From assembly GCA_026122225.1 (NCBI GenBank), contig JANEZZ010001408.1, positions 62,001 to 126,000 of the forward strand: a stretch of DNA of 64,000 nucleotides, in the 5' to 3' direction. The position numbers and the translations under genes are program-made. The notes under the pieces are model-generated. The model was not told where the DNA came from. It was given only the letters and a program-made list of their open reading frames with translations, and did no database searches. Source of the stretch: Heloderma charlesbogerti (taxonomy: Eukaryota; Chordata; Lepidosauria; Squamata; Helodermatidae). How positions within the stretch are numbered: the stretch's first letter is position 1; the number at the start of each line of letters is the position of its first letter. Shown in pieces: positions 56,640 through 64,000 of the stretch.

Positions 56640-57434
56640 CCCTGCCAGCCAACCAGAAGCAGGGAAGCAGATCTGACTGAGGCAGGCTTTTTTATTTTCC
56701 TTGCCCAGACACATTTTCTGCACAGAGAACGTGGAGCTGCTAGGACTGCCCCAGGGACCTGTGGGTTTCTCTTATTCCCTGGTACCCTTGGACATTAAGC
56801 CCAGAAAGATGGAAACTGCCCAGATGATACCGACAGGCATAAAAATTGCACTGAGGAAGGGAGCTGGTGTCACAGTGACACAGTGTGATTTTATTTTTCC
56901 TATTTTTTCATGTTGTCTTCCCTATATTTCCTTATATCCACATATATTTCCTGTAAATAGTTAAGTTTATATCTTACTTTTAATATCTTATCACTCTTAT
57001 TAATTTCTCTCATTTCTTAAATCCACTTTTACTTGATTTTTGTCAAAAAAAGGATGCTTCCTTCTATAACTTCTCTCCCTGCTCCTAGTAGATAACTTTG
57101 TAAACTTCAGATGCCACAATGAACTCTTGTCCTCTTGTAACAAATGCGGTGGGAAACTAAACAGATGTGCAGTATGCAAAGCTTGACCCTGAATGGAACT
57201 TGAATTGTAAACATCCTGAGTGTACCCTGTCCCTGTTACCCAAAACATTTCAATGCCAAAGAAGAACATCATGAAATGTGAAAAGGTTAACGTGTCAACA
57301 ATTCTGTGTTATATCCATATGAAACATTGTAGCCCAGGTCAGGAAAGGGGGGAGTGTGAATGGAGAATGAATGGTTTCATTGCAGGAAGGCCAAATAGGG
57401 GTGTTCTGGAGCAACAGCAAGATGAGGCAGAAGT
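56640..57434 (+). other. Intergenic sequence, possibly the 5' end of the CR1 at right
   Basis: No gene recognised. The last part carries the duplication GGGAAATG at 57435, so it may be 5' sequence of the CR1 that resumes after the BovB. That continuity is inferred. Confidence 0.35.
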
Positions 57435-57454
57435 GGGAAATGATTTGTTGTTGT

Positions 57455-59098
57455 TCAGTCGTTCAGTCGTGTCTGACTCTTCGTGACCCCATGGACCATA
57501 GCACGCCAGGCCTTCCTGTCCTGCGCTCTCTCCCGGAGTGTGCTCAAGTTCATATTCATTGCATCGGTGATGCTATCTAGCCATCTCATCCTCTGCTGTC
57601 CCCTTCTCCTTTTGCCTTCAGTCTTTCCCAGCATCAGGGTCTTTTCCAGAGAGTTTTCTCTTCGCATTAGGTGGCCAAAATATTTCAGCTTCAGTATCTG
57701 TCCTTCCAATGAGCAGTCAGGGATGATTTCCTTTAGGATGGACTGATTTGACCTCCTTGCAGTCCAGGGGACTCGTAAGAGTCTTCTCCAGCACCACAGT
57801 TCGAAAGCATCAATTCTTCGGCGCTCAGTCTTCCTTATAGTCCAGCTCTCACAGCCATACATTACTACTGGGAAAACCATAGCTTTGACTAGACGGACCT
57901 TTGTCGGCAAGGTGATGTCTCTGCTTCTTACTATGCTGTCTAGGTTTGCCATAGCTTTCCTCCCCAGGAGCAAGCATCTTTTAATTTCATGGCTACAGTC
58001 ACCGTCTGCGGTGATCTTGGAGCCCAAGAAAGTAAAATCTGTCACTGCTTCCATTTCTTCCCCTTCTATATGCCAGGAAGTGATGGGGCCAGATGCCATG
58101 ATCTTCGTTTTTTTAATGTTGAGTTTCAAACCAGCTTTTGCACTCTCCTCTTTCACCCTCAACAAGAGGCTCTTGAGATCCTCTTCACTTTCTGCCATTA
58201 GGGTGGTATCATCTGCATATCGGAGGTTGTTGATAATTCTCCCGGCAATCTTAATTCCAACCTCTGATTCATCCAACCCAGCATTTCTCATGATGTACTC
58301 TGCATATAAGTTAAATAAGCAGGGTGACAATATGCAGCCTTGTCGTACTCCTTTCCCAATTTTGAACCACTCAGTTGTTCCATGTCTGGTTCTTACTGTT
58401 GCTTCTTGACCCTCATACAGGTTTCTCAAGAGACAGGTAAGGTGGTCTGGTACTCCCATCACTTTAAGAATTTGCCACAGTTTGTTGTGATCCACACAAT
58501 CAAAGGCTTTAGCGTAGTCAATGAAGCAGAAATAGATGTTTTTCTGGAATTCTCTTGCTTTCTCCATGATCCAGCGAATGTTGGCGATTTGATCTCTAGT
58601 TCCTCTGCCTCTTCGAAACCCAGCTTGTACTTCCAGTAGTTCTCGGTTCGCATACTGCTGAAGCCTAGCTTGTAGGATTTTGACCATCACCTTGCTGGCA
58701 TGTGAAATGAGCACAATTGTGCGGTAGTTTGAACACTCTTTGGCGTTGCCCTTCTTTGGAATTGGAATGTAAACTGACCTTTTCCAGTCTTGCGGCCATT
58801 GTTGAGTGTTCCAAATTTGTTGGCATATTGAATGCAGCACTTTAACAGCATCATCTTTTAGGATTTTAAATAGCTCAGCTGGAATACTGTCATCTCTGCT
58901 AGCTTTGTTGTTACTAATGCTTCCTAAGGCCCACTTGACTTCACTTTCTAGGAAGTCCGGCTCAAGTTCAGTGACTGCACTATCATGGCTATCAGGGACA
59001 TTAAGATCTTTCCTGTATAGTTCTTCTGTGTATTCTTTCCACCTCTTCTTAATCTCATCTGCTTCTGTTAGGTCCCTGCCTTCATTGTCCTTTATCAT
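57455..59098 (-). pseudogene. BovB reverse transcriptase frame
   Basis: 547 codons open on the - strand. It carries FIDYAKAFDCVDHNKLW, GVRQGCILSPCLFNLY and the active site YADDTTLMAE, and the C-terminal MRWLDSITDAMNMNLST. The domain looks intact, but the upstream endonuclease frame is broken and the linker has an extra duplicated block, so the whole polyprotein is not made. Confidence 0.88.
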
Positions 59099-59382
59099 GC
59101 CCCTCTTTGCACAAAAGCTGGTTTGTTGATAATTCTCCCAGCAATCTTAATTCCAACCTCTGATTCATCCAACCCGGCGTTTCTCATGATGTACTCTGCA
59201 TATAAGTTAAATAAGCAGGGTGACAATATGCAGCCTTGTCATACTCCTTTCCCAATTTTGAACCACTCAGTTGTTCCATGTCTGGTTCTTACTGTTGCTT
59301 CTTGACCCTCTTCAATTTTCTTGAAGAGATCTCTAGTCTTTCCCATTCTGTTGTTTTCCTCGATTTCTTTGCATTGTTCGTT

Positions 59383-60807
59383 TTAGAAGGCCTTCTTGTC
59401 TCTCCTTGCTATTCTCTGGAACTCTGCATTCACTTGGATATCTCTTCCCCTTTCTCCCTTGCTTTGCGCTTCCCTTCTTTCGTCAGCTACTTGTAAAGCC
59501 TCATCAGACAGCCACTTGGCTTTCTGGCATTTCTTTTTCTTTGGGATGGATTGAGTTGCTGCCTCCTGAACAATGTTACGGACCTCCGTCCATAGTTCCT
59601 CAGGCACTCTGTCTATCAGGTCTAATCCCTGAAATCTATTCCTCACCTCCACTGTATATTCATAAGGGATATGATTTAGGTCATACCTGAATGGTTTAGT
59701 GGTTTTCCCTACGTTCTTCAATTTAAGCCAAAATTTTGCAACAAGAAGCTCACGATCTGAGCCACAGTCAGCTCCAGGTCTTGTTTTTACTGACTGTATA
59801 GAGCTTCTCCATCTTTGACTGCAAAGGACATAATCAATCTGATTTCAATATTGACCATCTGGTGATGTCCATGTGTAGAGTCATCTCTTGTGCTGTTGGA
59901 AAAGAGTGTTTGCTATGATCAGCGTGTTCTCTTGGCAAAACTCTATTAGCTTTTGTCCTGCTTCATTTTGTACACCAAGGCCATGCTTGCCTGTTATCCC
60001 GGTGATTTCTTGACTTCCTACTTTAGCATTCCAATCCCCTATGATGAAGAGGACATCTTGTTTTGGTGTTAGTTCTAGAAGGTGTTGTAGGTCTTCACAG
60101 AACCGATCAACCTCAGCTTCTTCGGCCTCAGTGGTTGGGGCATAGACTTGAATTACTGTGATGTTGAATGGTTTGCCTTGGATTCGTACTGAGATCATTG
60201 TGTCGTTTTTGAGATTGTACCCCAGTACTGCTTTTCCCACCTTTTTGTTGACTATGAGTGCTACTCCATTTCTTCTAAGGGATTCTTGCCCACAGTAGTA
60301 GATATGATGGTCACCTGAATTAAATTTGCCCATGACTGTCCATTTTCATTCGCTGATTCCCAAGATGTCGATGTTCAATCTTGCCATCTCATGTTTGACC
60401 ACCTCCAGCTTACCTTGATTCATTGATCTGACATTCCAGGTTCCTAAACAATATTGTTCTTTACAGCATCGGATTTTCTTTTCACCACCAGACACATCCA
60501 CAGCTGAGTGTCCTTTCGGCTTTGGCCCAGCCACTTCGCTCTTTCTGGCGCTACTTGGAAATACCCTCTGCTCTTCCCCAGTAGTATATTGGACACCTTC
60601 CGACCTGAGGGGCTCATCATCCGGCGTCATATCTTTTAGCCTTGTGATACGTTCCATGGGGTTTTCTTGGCAAGAATCCTGGAGTGGGTTGCCATTTATG
60701 AGTGCAGGTAACCTTTCAGTCACGTCTCTAATCCACATTTTGTCAGAACGCTCTGCCATGACCTGTCCATCTTGGGTGGCCCTGCACAGCATAGCTGATG
60801 GACGCAA
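59383..60807 (-). pseudogene. BovB 5' region, endonuclease and linker, broken
   Basis: The frame 60807-60346 has ERITRLKDM, CLGTWNVRSMNQGK and LNIDILGISE. The frame 60333-59881 has the endonuclease core (VIQVYAPT and FIIGDWNAKVG). 59721-59383 is the linker. A stop near 60345 and frame changes near 59870 separate them. Confidence 0.85.
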
Positions 60808-61029
60808 GCCCCTTCACCACAACAAGGTAGTGATCCATGAAGGGGAAATGCTAAGGTAAAGAAAAATGGAGTAGAAGATTCTTCTTGGAAAAGGGTGACA
60901 GTTAGGAGAAGAAGAACTAGACACCACTCTGCACCAGTGGAAGCAGTGGAGCTGTGGAACTGATTCCAGGTACTTGCGGATGAGACTGGAGGACAGCCTG
61001 CAGAGGAAGAATCACAGGGGAACCTACAG

Positions 61030-61464
61030 GTGAGTGAGCAAGAGGCTGAAGGTCAGTCAAATAGAGGCAATGAAAGCCAGGCCTACAACAAGAAGAAGAG
61101 AAGAGTAGTAGTAGTGGGAGACTCCTTGCTGCGTGGGATCGAGACCCAAGTATGTCGTGAAGACCCGTGGACTCACGAGGTATGTTGTCTCCCAGGAGGA
61201 CAGATTAGAGACGTGACTGAAAGGTTACCTGCACTCATAAAGCCCACTGACAGGTATCCCTTTCTTCTCATCCATGTGGGAACAAATGATACCGCCAAGT
61301 GGAGCTACAAAGAGATCATGTCAGACTTTGAAGCTCTGGGAAGGAAACTCAAGAACTTTGGGGCCCAGATAGTTTTTTCATCCATCCTTCCAGTAGTTAG
61401 AAGAGGGACAGAAAGGGAACGAAAAATACTCGGGGTGAATGACTGGCTACGAAGGTGGTACTGA
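61030..61464 (+). pseudogene. CR1 ORF1 esterase region
   Basis: 144 codons with VVVGDSLLRGIE and LLIHVGTNDTAKW, the Ser and Asn blocks of the SGNH/GDSL-type esterase found in CR1 ORF1. The catalytic Asp-His end would lie after the stop at 61462, where homologous sequence (GLLARDGLHLTKAG) continues in another frame, so ORF1 is broken. Confidence 0.75.
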
Positions 61465-61739
61465 CGAGAGAGATTTGGATTCTGGGACCACGGGCTATAC
61501 TTCCTGGACGATGGGCTGTTGGCAAGGGATGGGTTGCACCTCACAAAGGCTGGGAAGAATGTGTTTGGCCAAAGCATGAAGAACTTCATCAGGAGAGCTT
61601 TAAACTGAATCCTACGGGGAAGGGAGATGTAATGTTGGGGGTAACAATGGACGTAGGCGCATGCACTGCAATGGAGAGAACAGCTCTGATAGTGCCCAGT
61701 AATAGTCTTCACAAACATGTAGGAAGAAAGCCAGACCAT

Positions 61740-62410
61740 GAAGCACGTGGTCTTCAATGTCTATATACTAATGCCCAGAGTATGGGAAACAAACAGAATG
61801 AACTTGAACTCTTAATACAGGAGGGAAATTATGACTTGATAGGTATAACTGAGACTTGGTGGGATGACTCTCATGACTGGAATACAGCAATTGAAGGATA
61901 TAACTTGTTCAAAAAGAACAGGAGGAACAGAAAGGGGGTGGGGTTGCAATGTATGTGAAAAATACATCTCTCTGCACAGAAATACAGGAAGATGAGCTTG
62001 GTAGCCCCATTGAGAGCATCTGGATCAAAATAAATGGAGCAAAGAATAAAAGGAACCTGGTGGTTGGAGTTTACTACTGGCCACCCAATCAAAGAGAAGA
62101 CAAGGATGAAACTTTTGAAAAGCAAATAGCGAATGTTTTAAGGAAGCATGATGTAGTAGTAATGGGGGACTTCAATTTCCCCGATATTTGTTGGGAGACA
62201 AATTCTGCAAAACATGGCCCCTCCAGGAAATTCCTGACTTGTGTGGCAGATATCTTCCTCCTACAGAAAATAGAGGAAGGAACTAGAGGATCGGCTATCC
62301 TTGACTTGATCCTAACCAACAGAGATGACTTAGTGGATAAAGTAGCAGTTACAGGAACTCTGCGGGAAAGTGACCATGTTGTACTTGAGTTCTTGGTTCT
62401 AAGGTTCTAA
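61740..62410 (+). pseudogene. CR1 ORF2 endonuclease
   Basis: LYTNAQSMGNKQNEL, GITETWWDDSHDWN, then a frame change near 61945, then [20 protein letters not shown] and ESDHVVLEF. These are the AP-endonuclease blocks of CR1. The frame shift and stop at 62408 break ORF2. Confidence 0.8.
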
Positions 62411-62484
62411 GGGAAGCAAAAGCCTAGTGTAGCCAAACGCATATCCTGGATTTTAGGAAAGCTGATTTTAATAAACTCAGAACA

Positions 62485-64000
62485 ATGATCAGTAAGGTCC
62501 CATGGCAAGCGATGCTAACAAGAAAAGGAGTCCAAGATGGGTGGGAGCTTTTAAAAAAGGAAATTCTCACGGCACAATTACAAACAATTCCAACAAGAAG
62601 AAAGGGTGGAAGACAACAGAAGAAGCCAATGTGGCTTCACAAAAAGCTTAGGGATGACCTGAAAACAAAAAAGGACACATATAGGAAGTGGAAAGAAGGC
62701 CAAGTAACAAAGGAAGAGTACAGGCACGTAGCACAGAATTGCAGGGATGGTATCAGGAAGGCTAAAGCTGAGAATGAGCTGAGGTTAGCGTGGGATGCTA
62801 AAAACAAAAAGGCTTTCTTCAGCTACGTGCATAGTAAAAGGCAGAGGAAAGAAATGGTGGTTCAGCTATTAAATAAGGATGGCAAAACGATAACAGATGA
62901 CAAAGAAAGGGCAGAGGTGCTCAATTCCTACTTTGGCTCAGTCTTCTCCCAAAAGAGGGTCTATGACCCCCCTGGCAAAGGCAAAGTACAGGCTGAAGGG
63001 GCAGGATTGCAGCTTGAGATCGACAGGCATATGGTCAAGGAACACCTCATTACTTTGAATGAGTTCAAATATCCAGGGCCAGATGAACTGCATCCTAGAG
63101 TCATAAAGGAACTGGCAGAAGAACTCTCAGAACCGCTGTCTATTCTCTTTGAGAAATCATGCAGGACGGGGGAAGTGCCAGATGACTGGAGGAGGGCTAA
63201 CATTGTCCCTATCTTCAAAAAGGGTAAAAAGGAGGAACCTGGGAACTACAGACCAGTCAGTCTGACATCAATCCCTGGGAAAATTCTGGAGCAGATGATA
63301 AAGCAATCCATCTGTAAGCACCTTGAAAACAATGCCGTGATTACTTGAAGCCAACATGGATTTGTCAAAAACAAGTCCTGCCAGACAAATCTGATCTCAT
63401 TTTTTGATCAAGTAACCTCCCTTGTGGGCCATGGGAATGCTGTAGACATCATATACCTCGACTTCAGCAAAGCTTTCGACAAAGTGCCCCATGATACCCT
63501 GATGAGCAAACTAGCTCAAAGTGGGCTAGATGAAACAACAATCTGGTGGATCCACAGTTGGCTACAGAATCGGACTCAAAGAGTGCTTATCAATGATACC
63601 TTCTCAAACTGGGGATTGGAAATGAGTGGGGTACCGCAGGGCTCTGTCCTGGGCCCAGTGCTTTTCAACATTTTTATTAATGACTTGGAGGAGAAGGTGC
63701 AGGGAATGCTGATCAAATTTTCAGATGACACCAAATTGGGCGGGATAGCTAATACTTTGGAAGACAGAAACAAAATTCAAAGCCATCTGGATAGACTGGA
63801 GCGCTGGGCAGAAAACAACAGAGTGACATTTAATAGGGATAAATGCCAAGTTCTGCACCTAGGAAAAAGAAACCAAATGCACAGTTACAAGATGGGGGAT
63901 ACGTGGCTCAACAACACTACAAGCAAGAAGGATCTTGGAATTGTTGTCGATCACAAGCTGAATATGAACCAACAATGTGATGTGGCTGCAAAAAAGGCCA
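62485..64000 (+). pseudogene. CR1 ORF2 reverse transcriptase (partial at window end)
   Basis: Open from 62485 with a single in-frame TGA at 63346-63348, then open to the window edge. Blocks: ANIVPIFKKGKKEEPGNYRP, YLDFSKAFDKVPHD, VPQGSVLGPVLFN and FSDDTKLGG (both catalytic Asp kept). The C-terminus lies beyond the window. Confidence 0.82.

Larger units (their letters stand above)
57443..60842 (-). mobile_element. BovB (RTE clade) LINE, nearly full length
   Basis: Flanked by GGGAAATG at 57435-57442 and 60843-60850. On the - strand the 5' region and AP endonuclease (60807-59881) are followed by a linker, the reverse transcriptase and the 3' end with AACAACAA. It carries a 187-base internal duplication and a 35-base patch of CR1 sequence near its 5' end. 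Confidence 0.9.
60851..64000 (+). mobile_element. CR1 LINE, nearly full length, runs off the window
   Basis: The + strand carries the ORF1 esterase end, ORF2 endonuclease and reverse transcriptase in order. It is close in sequence to the CR1 at 41219-42166. Its 5' start may lie to the left of the inserted BovB. Confidence 0.88.

Overview
The window is vertebrate nuclear DNA, most likely from a squamate reptile (probably a lizard). The grounds are CR1 and L2 LINEs, RTE-clade BovB LINEs, tRNA-headed SINEs, hAT-type miniature transposons and gamma-like endogenous retroviruses, all mixed with small three-exon genes. No bacterial features, tRNA or rRNA genes or CRISPR arrays were seen.

Host genes. 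A secretoglobin (uteroglobin/Fel d 1-like) cluster spans the window. Gene A (+ strand, exons at 101-155, 5548-5732 and 7546-7569) looks intact and gives 87 residues. Gene C (- strand, exons at 52343-52289, 47244-47054 and 46240-46190) looks intact and gives 98 residues. Between them lie broken copies on the - strand. Gene B has exon 3 at 20930-20880, exon 2 at 23883-23694 and a first exon at 32641 that is cut by a CR1 LINE. An orphan first exon lies at 43077-43024. Flanking DNA of the - strand copies is repeated, so they arose by tandem duplication.

Retroviruses. 8870-11490 plus 18505-18885 is an old truncated element (ERV-A: RNase H, integrase, dUTPase, start of env, all - strand). It is interrupted by a young provirus (provirus 1, 11491-18504) with 361-bp LTRs, a CGTG target duplication and a tRNA-His primer site. 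A related but heavily deleted provirus (provirus 2, 35105-40374, 412-bp LTRs, CAGT duplication) sits inside a BovB LINE. In provirus 2 about 0.8 kb of pol, including the reverse transcriptase active site, is replaced by intronless host sequence. That sequence is the C-terminal part, native stop codon and part of the 3' UTR of sorting nexin 17 (SNX17), in the sense orientation. This is a host-gene capture in an endogenous retrovirus and is the most notable object here.

Other repeats. 1741-4766 and 8175-8656 hold four hAT-like elements with nested palindromes, two of them with 8-bp target duplications. 5928-6384 is a further hAT element. 19140-23610 holds tandem repeats, a MITE and CR1 pieces. 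25498-27449 is a palindromic MITE split at its centre by an L2 LINE. 29806-32626 is CR1, itself carrying a 337-bp internally deleted BovB. 33001-40390 is a tail-to-tail BovB pair containing provirus 2. 41219-42166 is CR1. 57443-60842 is a nearly full-length BovB on the - strand. 60851-64000 is a nearly full-length CR1 on the + strand that runs off the window.

The only likely functional products are the two secretoglobins, small secreted helical proteins that form disulfide-linked dimers. Everything else is mobile DNA or its wreckage.
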